NCBI GenBank assembly: GCA_030613055.1
Contig: JAUWMR010000012.1
Span: forward strand, 1-64,000
DNA length: 64,000 nucleotides
Source: Desulfobacteraceae bacterium
Lineage (GTDB): Bacteria; Desulfobacterota; DSM-4660; Desulfatiglandales; Desulfatiglandaceae
Direction of reading: 5' to 3'
A program made the translations under genes and the position numbers. A model generated the notes under the pieces. The model made no database searches. It was not told the origin of the DNA and worked only from the letters and a program-made list of their open reading frames with translations. Below, one piece after another: positions 8,184 through 15,587 of this stretch (position 1 is its first letter; each line of letters starts with the position of its first letter).

Positions 8184-9078
8184 CCTGCCTGTATTTATGC
8201 GCTATGTGATCTGCCAGAAGGTTAAAGAGCAGAGTAAAGGCAAATAATACAATCCCAGTAGCAAACAGCGCATAATAGTGATCCCCCCTGAAAGGGGCCT
8301 CTGCCATCTCAGCGGCAATGCTGGCCGGCATGGGTCTCACCGGGTCAAATAGGGAAGCAGGAATAAGAGTTGCACCACCAGCAACCATGAGTACTACCAT
8401 GGTCTCCCCAATGGCCCTGGACATCCCTAAAATGATGGCCGTGCTAATGCCGGAAATGGATGCTGGAATGATTACTCGCCAGATTGTTTCCCAGTGAGTA
8501 GCACCCAGGGCAAGAGACGCCTCTTTGAGTTCTATAGGCACACTGAAAATAGCATCTTCAGAGATGCTGCAAATAGTTGGGATAGACATAAAAGCCAACA
8601 TCAGCGATGCATTAAAAAGATTCAGGCCGGTGGGAATATCAAGGATTTCTTGAAGAAAGGGGGCAAAGACCACCATGCCAAAGAATCCGATCACCACGGA
8701 AGGAATGGCTGCCAGGAGCTCTACAATCGGTTTAACCCACTCCCGCACCCTGTAAGAGGCCGCCTCTGCAAGATAAAGAGCGGTCAGCACCCCCAGGGGA
8801 ATGGAAATTATAGAAGCCACAGCAGTGACTGATATGGATGCAGCGATCAGTGGAAAAATGCCGAAATCAGGGGGATCATCAGTGGGATACCAGTATTTAC
8901 CAAAGAGAAAATCATGGACAGAAACTTCCTTGAAAATAGGTATGCCTTCCATGAAAAGGAACAGGACGATCAGGCCAAGCGTTGTTATTGAGGCAAGGGC
9001 GACACCAAAAAAAGCGATTCGGATTGCCTTTTCCCTTCTTTGGCGGATATTTACTGTTTTACCACCCTCCTTTCCCAA
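8164..9078 (-). CDS. pstC: phosphate ABC transporter permease PstC
   Basis: A 304-residue permease with about six membrane segments. The early segment reads ASITTLGLIVLFLFMEGIPIF, quoted here only as its PstC-like FMEGIPIFKEV part; the EAA loop is KEASLALGATHWETIWRVIIP. It pairs with PstA to carry phosphate across the inner membrane. The start is a TTG at 9078 with AGGGG about 14 bases upstream; no ATG is near. It precedes pstA with a short overlap and follows pstS by about 240 bases of repeat-rich DNA. Confidence 0.95.
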   Translation of the reverse strand: MGKEGGKTVNIRQRREKAIRIAFFGVALASITTLGLIVLFLFMEGIPIFKEVSVHDFLFGKYWYPTDDPPDFGIFPLIAASISVTAVASIISIPLGVLTALYLAEAASYRVREWVKPIVELLAAIPSVVIGFFGMVVFAPFLQEILDIPTGLNLFNASLMLAFMSIPTICSISEDAIFSVPIELKEASLALGATHWETIWRVIIPASISGISTAIILGMSRAIGETMVVLMVAGGATLIPASLFDPVRPMPASIAAEMAEAPFRGDHYYALFATGIVLFAFTLLFNLLADHIAHKYRQVGAATL

Positions 9079-9139
9079 TTTATTTCTTTATTCCCCTTAC
9101 TAATGAGAGATGCTGGTTTCTGGATACTGGTCGAAGATC

Positions 9140-9260
9140 CCGTCTTTAGCGGGGATGAGATATGGAATGGATTGTTTTATCCAGCATCGAGCATCCCCGC
9201 CTGCCGTTCCTGCCCGCAGTACGGCAGGCGGGCGGCGGGCAGGCAGCATCCAGTATCGCT
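9140..9260. repeat. GC-rich palindromic repeat between pstS and pstC
   Basis: A CCCGT-ctttA-GCGGGG element near 9139-9157 is followed by a CCTGCCG/CGGCAGG palindrome cluster at about 9199-9243. Related CCTGCCGT...CGGGCAGG units occur near 26335 and 32070. The fold could help set different levels of PstS and the permease. Confidence 0.55.
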
Positions 9261-9318
9261 TCGCCTTAACCAATGGAGTATGTGTCTCACCAACTCGTCG
9301 GTTTGAGGCCAAGCTTTG

Positions 9319-10137
9319 CTAATACAGAGGCACAAACCCGGCATCGCGCACGTATTTTTGACCTTTTTGTGGGTGCACAACAAAATTGATGAATTTGAGC
9401 GTATCACCCTTGGGCCAGCCTGACGTAAACATATAGAGGGGGCGACTAATGGGGTATGACCCGTTCAGTGTAGTTTCCAGAGATCCTTTAATACGATTCA
9501 CCATCAAGGGCTTCACATTATCATTCATATACCCAAGTCCGATGTAACCAACGGCGTTTTTGTTATTTGCAACTGCCTGCACAATAGCGCCGTTGGAAGC
9601 CTGAAGCAGGGCCCCTGGAAACACCCTCTCCTTCTTCATTACTTTCTTGGACCAGACCTCGTATGTCCCGGAAGAAGTATCGCGGGAAATAACCACAACG
9701 GTCCTGTCCGGCCCACCCAACTCTTTCCAGTTCTTGGTTTTTCCCATATAGAGATCTTTTAGTTGAGCCATGGTGATATTCGTTACGCTGTTGCTGGGAT
9801 GAACTACAGGCACGATACAGTCGTATGCCACAGCAAAAGGAACCGGATATTTCCCTCTTTCCACAGCTAGTTTAATCTCCTTATTTTTAATAAATCGGGA
9901 GCTGTCCGCAATATCGGTTGACCCATCAATGAGGGCCTTGATTCCATTACCTGAGCCGCCACCGGAGATGGATATTTTAACGTCCGGATGTTGCTTCATA
10001 TAGGCTTCCGCTACTTTCTGAGCAATTGGAAGCACTGTCGTGGACCCTTTAATTACTATGTTGCCTGCGTAAGCGAGACTCGCGATCAAACACAAGGCTA
10101 CGGCAAACGTAACTACTGAAAACCCTTTGAATTTCAT
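9319..10137 (-). CDS. pstS: phosphate ABC transporter substrate-binding protein PstS
   Basis: A periplasmic phosphate-binding protein of 272 residues. The signal peptide covers about residues 1-24 (cut after SLAYA). The ligand-binding motifs are KGSTTVLPIAQ and SGGGSGNGIKALIDG, with SSRFIKNKE and SRDTSSGTYEVW further on, as in PstS of many Proteobacteria. It captures phosphate for PstCAB. The ATG has a strong GGAGGGAAAG site. Upstream lie four 11-bp repeats interpreted as a Pho box (10181-10224), so induction by phosphate limitation is expected. Confidence 0.96.
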   Translation of the reverse strand: MKFKGFSVVTFAVALCLIASLAYAGNIVIKGSTTVLPIAQKVAEAYMKQHPDVKISISGGGSGNGIKALIDGSTDIADSSRFIKNKEIKLAVERGKYPVPFAVAYDCIVPVVHPSNSVTNITMAQLKDLYMGKTKNWKELGGPDRTVVVISRDTSSGTYEVWSKKVMKKERVFPGALLQASNGAIVQAVANNKNAVGYIGLGYMNDNVKPLMVNRIKGSLETTLNGSYPISRPLYMFTSGWPKGDTLKFINFVVHPQKGQKYVRDAGFVPLY

Positions 10138-10180
10138 ATCTTTCCCTCCGTTAATCCATATTTTGAAAATAAGTTAACTC

Positions 10181-10224
10181 TAAATTGTTAGACTTTTGTT
10201 AGAATCCTATTAATGTCTGATTAG
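10181..10224 (-). promoter_or_regulatory. putative Pho box upstream of pstS (4 x 11 bp)
   Basis: Read toward pstS, four consecutive 11-mers are CTAATCAGACA, TTAATAGGATT, CTAACAAAAGT and CTAACAATTTA. Each has TAAY at positions 2-5. The 11-bp period is that of PhoB sites, and nine bases after the last unit comes TATTTT, a fair -10. The core differs from the E. coli CTGTCAT but is shared by four other upstream regions here. Confidence 0.7.
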
Positions 10225-10531
10225 CGACCCTTCACCATCACCTCCTTTGCATCTAAAGCCTTTCGATAAAAATGCCTGCTATTAAAAGAAATTTGCGTCT
10301 CTTCAAAACGCTCTTCAAGTCAATCGCCTTTCTCCGGTGAATCAATGACGCCGCATGATAAATTAAACTGAGGGGGATAGAGAGATGGCCCCCTATCCCC
10401 GACACCCGTCCGCTTGGGGAGGAGGGTGAAAAAGCAATGAAACATATGGTGGAAGCTAAGCCGCAATTGTTAGGCGCTCATTAAGGGAGAGTTAAGACTT
10501 TATGAAATGATAGGTAAGAGGTGTGGTCAGT
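10225..10531. other. gap upstream of pstS
   Basis: No gene seen. A GGGGATAG/CTATCCCC stem at 10374-10401 with a 12-base loop could end transcription of the HAD/GDPD gene, but no T-run follows on the relevant strand. Confidence 0.35.
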
Positions 10532-12013
10532 TTAGGCATTCTGCGGGAGGTTGGAGATAATGTATTCATAGTGTTTATATCTTTCCCCTGATCCCCTTCC
10601 AAAGTAATGCCATTTGGGGAAATTAAAATCCGAGGTAATGGATCTCGGCAAAAGAAGAACGGTTTTCAGAAAAGATTCCAGATCAGGGACATCATAAATA
10701 TTCACTTCAAATCCGAACCGATCTGTCCGGTCAAGCACTTTTCGCAAATGGAGAGTATGCCACTTTATGGAAAACCGGCTGATTCCCCAATCTTTAAGCG
10801 TGCTAAGGATTTTGTTAGCCTTGGCAGGGTGGCTTAATATGAGTGGTGTTATGTGATTAATGGGACATTGTATAATGGCTGAGGGATATGCCTTTCTCAG
10901 TTTACGAAAACCTTTTTCCTTGAGCAGGTCAACATTAGCGTTAAACCATAAATGTGCATCTTCAAGCGTGTGGATCTTGAGCAGTTCAAGAACACTGTCA
11001 ACAAGAGTTCCATTTTCTTTAAGGTCAAGCTTTATGGATTTGCCCATGGCTTTGAGACGATCCACCACATCCTTCAATAAAAGAAGATCCTCGTCATCAC
11101 TGAGCGGCATTTCAGCAAAAGAGTCGTGACGAAGGATGATATCTCTATTCGATGGATCTATGCATACATCACATTCAGCCCATTGGATATTGGCGCCAAG
11201 AAATTGCCTTAAGTTAGCTTCATCATTGACGCCGTGCCATACAAACTGGATATGCCGGGGCAATGCCTTTTCTTTAATCAACTCTGTGATGTCATAAACA
11301 TTTCCGCTCACCGAGCCTTCTGGTAACTTTTTTCTTTTCGATTCAAAAATCGTATTGGCATGGAGAAGGAGAACCTCTTGATGTGGATCAACTTTAGATA
11401 TGGAATTTAGGTTTTCAGGTTCATTATCCACTACGGCAAAGACCCTATAACCGGCCCCTTGGAAATGAAGTACGCCAGCGGCCTTGATATCCGCCACATT
11501 TTCCTCCCATCCGTATGGATTCATATACAGGAGACTATTTGTGAATCGAACCTTGTATTCACCTCCAAGACTGTTGAGTGATCGCAAGGTTTGCGCTCTC
11601 AAAATTTCAGGCCTTCCAGTGTTTAGCGCGACAGATGTGTTGGGCTGCATCTGAAACCACCTGATGACTTCCATGACCCCGGCAAATGGCCGATGGGAGG
11701 CCAATATGGCGTTAGAAGACCAGCGATGATCCTTATACCATCGCAGGATTTCCCCATTGTATTTGTTCGGGATCTTCAATTTTGCGAGCAGTTTTTCCGC
11801 ATGATTTTCGTGGATTGTGATATCTCCAATTCTCAAGTTTTGAAAAAAGAGAGTGGCATGCTCCTGGTCAAAGGATTTGAGGACATGAAGGATCATATGT
11901 CGCATGTCAAGGATCGTGCCATCGATGTCAAAAAGAATCATCAATCTGTCTCCCTGGCATAGACCTCTTATTTTTTCATAATGTAAAGCAAGTTTTTTCA
12001 TCCAGCTATTCAT
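10532..12013 (-). CDS. two-domain protein: HAD hydrolase plus GDPD-like (DUF2181/menorin-like) domain
   Basis: A 493-residue cytoplasmic protein. The first half is a HAD phosphatase: ILFDIDGTILD with D29 and D31, later LNTGRP (motif II-like) and FAVVDNEPEN (motif IV-like). The second half starts near residue 257 with FVWHGVNDEANLRQFLG, then WAECDVCIDPSNRDIILRHD and KLDLKENG, resembling the TIM-barrel of glycerophosphodiester phosphodiesterases, closest to DUF2181/FAM151. A fusion of two phosphoester-acting domains fits phosphate scavenging. The ATG at 12013 has TGAGGAG upstream, and three 11-bp Pho-like repeats lie 54 bases further up. No signal peptide is seen. Substrate unknown. Confidence 0.75.
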   Translation of the reverse strand: MNSWMKKLALHYEKIRGLCQGDRLMILFDIDGTILDMRHMILHVLKSFDQEHATLFFQNLRIGDITIHENHAEKLLAKLKIPNKYNGEILRWYKDHRWSSNAILASHRPFAGVMEVIRWFQMQPNTSVALNTGRPEILRAQTLRSLNSLGGEYKVRFTNSLLYMNPYGWEENVADIKAAGVLHFQGAGYRVFAVVDNEPENLNSISKVDPHQEVLLLHANTIFESKRKKLPEGSVSGNVYDITELIKEKALPRHIQFVWHGVNDEANLRQFLGANIQWAECDVCIDPSNRDIILRHDSFAEMPLSDDEDLLLLKDVVDRLKAMGKSIKLDLKENGTLVDSVLELLKIHTLEDAHLWFNANVDLLKEKGFRKLRKAYPSAIIQCPINHITPLILSHPAKANKILSTLKDWGISRFSIKWHTLHLRKVLDRTDRFGFEVNIYDVPDLESFLKTVLLLPRSITSDFNFPKWHYFGRGSGERYKHYEYIISNLPQNA

Positions 12014-12066
12014 GGATACTCCTCAATTTAAATTTTTAATATTCAGCATTTAGAGTTAAATATATA

Positions 12067-12099
12067 AGTCAGATTAAATTCTTATTAAGAAGCTATTAG
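12067..12099 (-). promoter_or_regulatory. putative Pho box upstream of the HAD/GDPD-like gene (3 x 11 bp)
   Basis: Read toward the gene, CTAATAGCTTC, TTAATAAGAAT and TTAATCTGACT follow one another exactly every 11 bases with TAAT at positions 2-5. The -10 element is not clear: TATATA follows at once. Confidence 0.65.
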
Positions 12100-12113
12100 G
12101 ATTTTAATAATAA

Positions 12114-12593
12114 TTAATCTTCGGCCTTATCATCCTCCGGGCTGAATTGGACTGCCAGTGCACGAACTACACCAAGACAGAGTATTACAAATCCAAAGGC
12201 AAGTAATGTTTGCCATGAGATGCTCTCCTGCCCGTAGAGTTTCACTATAAGTTCCCGGATTACAAAGACAATGGCAGGATTGACCATTGTATGGAGCCTG
12301 AATCGGTGGGACTCAAAGTATTCTATAAAGCTTCTAAATAATTCGATGATGACTAAGAAGGTGAGAATGTCTGTGACCACAGTGTTAAAAGATTGTCCAA
12401 TCGGTTGACTATCCAAAAACGCCTTCATCCCATAAAGTATCCTGATGAGACCAATGGCCAGTACCAGGATAATATAGATAACGAGGACATTGATGATGTA
12501 TTGGAGCGATTTACGAAATACCTGCTGGGCATCTGGCAATTTCAAAACTGATCTTTCTCTTATTTTGTAATAGTTCACCGGTTTAATCGCCAA
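12114..12593 (-). CDS. psiE: phosphate-starvation-inducible PsiE family protein
   Basis: A 159-residue membrane protein with about four hydrophobic segments, among them VLVIYIILVLAIGLI and SWQTLLAFGFVILCLGVVRA. The family pattern TDILTFLVIIELFRSFIEYFE with HRFRLHTMVNPAIVFVIRELIV is typical of PsiE. PsiE is phosphate-regulated in enterobacteria, but its biochemical role is not known. It lies upstream of the HAD/GDPD-like gene on the same strand. Four Pho-like repeats on its coding strand at 12643-12686 support phosphate control. Confidence 0.85.
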   Translation of the reverse strand: MAIKPVNYYKIRERSVLKLPDAQQVFRKSLQYIINVLVIYIILVLAIGLIRILYGMKAFLDSQPIGQSFNTVVTDILTFLVIIELFRSFIEYFESHRFRLHTMVNPAIVFVIRELIVKLYGQESISWQTLLAFGFVILCLGVVRALAVQFSPEDDKAED

Positions 12594-12595
12594 CC

Positions 12596-12622
12596 TACTG
12601 TAGGAGCGGCTTTAGCCGCGAC
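12596..12622 (+). repeat. REP-like palindrome
   Basis: CTGTAGGAGCGGCTTTAGCC forms a small palindrome directly upstream of psiE. Close relatives occur at about 24455-24478, 24805-24835 (inverted) and 29022-29050, all intergenic. Confidence 0.65.
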
Positions 12623-12642
12623 CTCGAATCAAAGCATATGTA

Positions 12643-12686
12643 TCGAAGATTAAGACTCAATTAGGAACATATGAAAGTATCATTAG
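12643..12686 (-). promoter_or_regulatory. putative Pho box upstream of psiE (4 x 11 bp)
   Basis: Read toward psiE the units are CTAATGATACT, TTCATATGTTC, CTAATTGAGTC and TTAATCTTCGA. Three of four carry TAAT at positions 2-5 with an exact 11-bp period. Confidence 0.6.
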
Positions 12687-12769
12687 TTTTTTGGGAAGAT
12701 GGTCACAGTTTTAGGGGATCAATAAGAGATGGAGTAGAGTTTACCCATTACCAGGAATTCTTTTAGATT

Positions 12770-12813
12770 ATAACAAAATCCTAACCTGACGGTAATAAGG
12801 GTATAACAAAACC
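12770..12813 (+). promoter_or_regulatory. putative Pho box upstream of the 45-aa peptide gene (4 x 11 bp)
   Basis: ATAACAAAATC, CTAACCTGACG, GTAATAAGGGT and ATAACAAAACC stand in exact 11-bp register with TAAY at positions 2-5. TATGAT (12823-12828) follows after nine bases as a good -10. The first open frame downstream is the small gene at 12902. Confidence 0.7.
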
Positions 12814-12901
12814 CCGGTTATTTATGATCATGTGAAAGGGGAAAAAAGCACATAAATTGACAGAACGCACATAAACAAACCTCAATGGGATTTTAAATAT
12901 C

Positions 12902-13039
12902 ATGAAATTCATTTCTGGATTGTCAATATTAATAATCATATTTTCTATGGGCATGTTCTATTACAGTTCATGTAAAAAGATTGCCGATGATCTTGTGCGT
13001 AAAATTATCGAAGAAAAAGATGATATGACTGAAAATTAA
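12902..13039 (+). CDS. small membrane-anchored peptide, 45 aa, probably phosphate-regulated
   Basis: Starts at ATG 12902 and ends at TAA 13037. The N-terminus is a single hydrophobic segment (FISGLSILIIIFSMGMFYY), followed by SSCKKIADDLVRKIIEEKDD, a short charged helix. It may be an uncleaved anchor, or a lipoprotein-like signal with the Cys at residue 24. The ribosome site is weak. The Pho-like box and -10 upstream argue that the frame is expressed. No family recognised. Confidence 0.5.
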   Translation: MKFISGLSILIIIFSMGMFYYSSCKKIADDLVRKIIEEKDDMTEN

Positions 13040-13125
13040 CGCCATCTTAATAACAATATAACATTGATGCGCCTTAAGAATATTAAAGAAAATGAGCAAA
13101 CCGAAAACAGAAGAGGATGGTAAGT

Positions 13126-13332
13126 ATGGAAAAAATAGTGATTTTGACCGAGCAATCGGAGCCTGATCAAGATTTACTTGCGTTGCTCAATGGGCTGTTT
13201 CCTGATTGCGAGATCCAAATTGGTTCCAAGGGGACTGAGACTTTTGGGGAGCATCCTGCCAGTTGTTTTCCTTTCCAATTACGAAGAATACAACAGGGAA
13301 GGAACCATGGCGAACATTTTAGTTCAAAATAG
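13126..13332 (+). CDS. small protein of unknown function, possibly frameshifted
   Basis: From ATG 13126, after AGAGGATGG, the frame gives MEKIVILTEQSEPDQDLLALLNGLFPDCEIQI and further residues, about 68 in all (quoted as MEKIVILTEQ and LNGLFPDCEIQI). Near codon 35 the neighbouring frame takes on a more protein-like look (LLGSILPVVFLSNYEE) and runs to 13381, including MANILVQNSGFLVKM after its own GGGAAGG site. One indel near 13220-13260 would join both into about 85 residues. Whether this is a real short gene or a decayed one cannot be told. No family recognised. Confidence 0.35.
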   Translation: MEKIVILTEQSEPDQDLLALLNGLFPDCEIQIGSKGTETFGEHPASCFPFQLRRIQQGRNHGEHFSSK

Positions 13333-13493
13333 CGGCTTCTTGGTAAAGATGTCTATCGAGGTTTTTTTCCAAGAGCCGTAATCCCAAGGGCTTGACACCA
13401 CAAACATCTCCTCCCCACAACTGTTCAATAGAAAATGTAGCACTAACCATCTCCGCCATAATTGCTGGAACTGGCTGTCGATCATTTTAAATG

Positions 13494-13537
13494 TTAACGG
13501 AAATTTAACATTGCCTTAATCAAAACCTAAACAAAGC
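13494..13537 (+). promoter_or_regulatory. putative Pho box upstream of the porin (4 x 11 bp)
   Basis: TTAACGGAAAT, TTAACATTGCC, TTAATCAAAAC and CTAAACAAAGC follow each other with an exact 11-bp period; the first three have TAAY at positions 2-5. A long leader of about 185 bases separates it from the porin ATG. The leader includes an inverted pair CTAAAAAC/GTTTTTAG (about 13556-13588). Confidence 0.65.
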
Positions 13538-13725
13538 TGTAATAGATAAGTCCAATCTAAAAACGGAAGTTCCGAAGGGAGTTTTTAGAGTAATGCCTGA
13601 ATAATGTTTAGGAGAGAAATGAAGAGTTCAGGTATGATTTCAAGAGGAAAGGGGGTGACTCGGGGTATATATTTCGCTTGATTTATTTAGTATTTAATTA
13701 AAAATAACTTTAGGAGGAAAGAGTA

Positions 13726-14940
13726 ATGAAAAAAGTTTTTTTGTTAGCGATCACTGTTGTGCTCGTAATGACTTTTGCGGTTCCGGCCATGGCCAAGGTC
13801 ACAATCGGTGGTATCGTGTACGTAGATGCTTTCTGGACGCACAGGGATGCGGACCATATGCAAAGGGTAGTGGGAAGAGCAAATGACTCATCCCAGACCC
13901 GGTTTAATCTGGACGTACCCTCGTGTTCCAGGCTTTTTGCAAAGTGGATCAGCAAAGAGGGTAATGTTGGAATGCATATTGAATTCGGGATTGACGGCGA
14001 GGCAAGCGGTGAGAATGTCGGAACCCGTCATGCATTCGGCTGGTGGCAGATAAACGACATCTTCAAGCTGATCGTCGGCCAGACCAGTGAGACCTTTGCC
14101 AAATTAGCCCCGACCGCTCAGCTGATGGGTGGCGAAGCTGCGGGCGGAAATGTTCATGTCATCGGTTACGGGTTTGGCAACTTTGGAAACGACAGGGAGC
14201 CGCGCGTTCAGATTAATGCCAAGCTGACCGATAATTTCTCCCTTGACGTCTCAGCCGTGTATATGAGGGTCAACGGCGCGCAGAGATTACCTGCCGGTGT
14301 CAGTGTATTAGCAGGAACATGGGCCGCGGCCGAGGAAGAGAGCTGCATGCCCAAGTTTGAGGTCTTGCTCACGGCAAAGTTTGGTCCGGTCACCATTTAT
14401 CCGTCCTTTATGTACTACAAGGCTAAATATGCCAGAGACGCTGGAACAAGTGCAAATGTTTGGGCGCAGGACGATGACGAAATCATGGCCTATGGCTGGG
14501 CCATCCCGGTCAAGTTCGCTTACGGTCCGTTCTCCCTTGCAGCGGAATATGTGATGGGTGAAAACATCGCTGCTGCAGGTGGCGGTGCCTTGACTCAACT
14601 GACTTACGCATGGGATGCCCAGGGCGATACCAGGGTAGTTGCCAACTCTGAAGTAAATGCCTTCTGGATTGATCTGGGTTATACCATTTCTCCCCTTGCA
14701 TCCCTCCATTTTGTCTGGGGTATGCAGGATGAGGAATTGGACAGAGAGGGTCTTGCCAACGACATGGTGCGTGAAAGTGACATGTGGGGCCTTGCACTGC
14801 CTCTAAGGGTTGCCCCGCACTTTACGATTACTCCTAACTACTTTGTGTATGACTGGGGTGATCAGGAAGACGGTGGTGTAAATCTAGGTGGATTGGGCAA
14901 AGAGACCTTGGTTGGTATACAGTTTATGGTGGCCTTTTAG
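13726..14940 (+). CDS. outer-membrane porin, probably phosphate-starvation induced
   Basis: A 404-residue beta-barrel protein. The signal peptide is MKKVFLLAITVVLVMTFAVP to AMA (1-23). The mature part alternates hydrophobic and polar residues and ends in IQFMVAF, the terminal Phe recognised by the BAM machinery. It has an AGGAGG ribosome site and a double terminator after the stop, so it is transcribed alone. The upstream Pho-like box and the nearby pst/psiE genes suggest that it admits phosphate or phosphorylated solutes across the outer membrane. Substrate preference cannot be read from sequence. It is not recognisably OprP or PhoE. Confidence 0.8.
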   Translation: MKKVFLLAITVVLVMTFAVPAMAKVTIGGIVYVDAFWTHRDADHMQRVVGRANDSSQTRFNLDVPSCSRLFAKWISKEGNVGMHIEFGIDGEASGENVGTRHAFGWWQINDIFKLIVGQTSETFAKLAPTAQLMGGEAAGGNVHVIGYGFGNFGNDREPRVQINAKLTDNFSLDVSAVYMRVNGAQRLPAGVSVLAGTWAAAEEESCMPKFEVLLTAKFGPVTIYPSFMYYKAKYARDAGTSANVWAQDDDEIMAYGWAIPVKFAYGPFSLAAEYVMGENIAAAGGGALTQLTYAWDAQGDTRVVANSEVNAFWIDLGYTISPLASLHFVWGMQDEELDREGLANDMVRESDMWGLALPLRVAPHFTITPNYFVYDWGDQEDGGVNLGGLGKETLVGIQFMVAF

Positions 14941-14960
14941 GGCATAAACCTATAAACCCC

Positions 14961-14980
14961 GGGCCTGTTTAATCAGGCCC
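14961..14980 (+). terminator. first hairpin after the porin
   Basis: GGGCCTG and CAGGCCC pair around a 6-base loop just after the stop. No T-run follows; the stronger terminator comes directly afterwards. Confidence 0.5.
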
Positions 14981-14984
14981 TATG

Positions 14985-15026
14985 AAAAGCCCTCTTCTCC
15001 AGGCCGGAGTTGAGGGCTTTTTGGTT
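14985..15026 (+). terminator. intrinsic terminator after the porin
   Basis: AAAAGCCCTC pairs with GAGGGCTTTT around an inner CTCC/GGAG stem, and a T-rich stretch follows. Good bidirectional-looking terminator. Confidence 0.85.
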
Positions 15027-15587
15027 TTGACTATCGGTCGTTTAGATTCAATGTCATTGACTTAAAGCGTAGCGCAGGGCTTCAGCCCTGCGCTACATTG
15101 GAAGACGCCTGCGCCGGTTCGGGCCCATAAGCTAATGACATTGCGTTTAGATTGTGATTATATTCCTGAACCCTAACGTTGCAAAATTCGAGGGTCGAAG
15201 ATCCCGTAAAAGCGGGAAGATGCGGCACTCTCGGTGCCGTATTGTTTATGCAACATTAGGGTAAACTTTCAGGGGCATGGACTTCAATTGGAGCAATATG
15301 AATATCAGCGGCATGCTGCCGGACTTGCCACAGGTCGTAAGCGGCCTGTTCCCGTAGCCAGGGTTCGGCGGGCAGGTCCAAACTTTAAGTGTTTTTCGTT
15401 GGATATTGGTTGTTGATAATTGGACATTGGATATTTTTTCACTCTATCTCTTCGTGTCCTTTGTGGTAAAAATTATGCTACGATATATTGAGCTGTTACT
15501 CTGCGCCTAAAATTTCATCCATGCTCAAATCTAAGGTACGAGACATCTCGCTAATTTTTTGTACACCTTGAACCTTTGTCTTTACAC
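15027..15587. repeat. gap with several dispersed repeats
   Basis: No gene seen. Contents: a GTAGCGCAGGGC palindrome (15069-15096) set between AATGTCATT and AATGACATT; a CGAAGATCCCG/AGCGGGA unit near 15191-15212; a CGGCAC/GTGCCG hairpin near 15222-15240; and at 15377-15467 an inverted copy of the 91-bp repeat found at 31979 and 33173 (contains CTCTTCGTGTCCTTTGTGGT). Confidence 0.7.
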
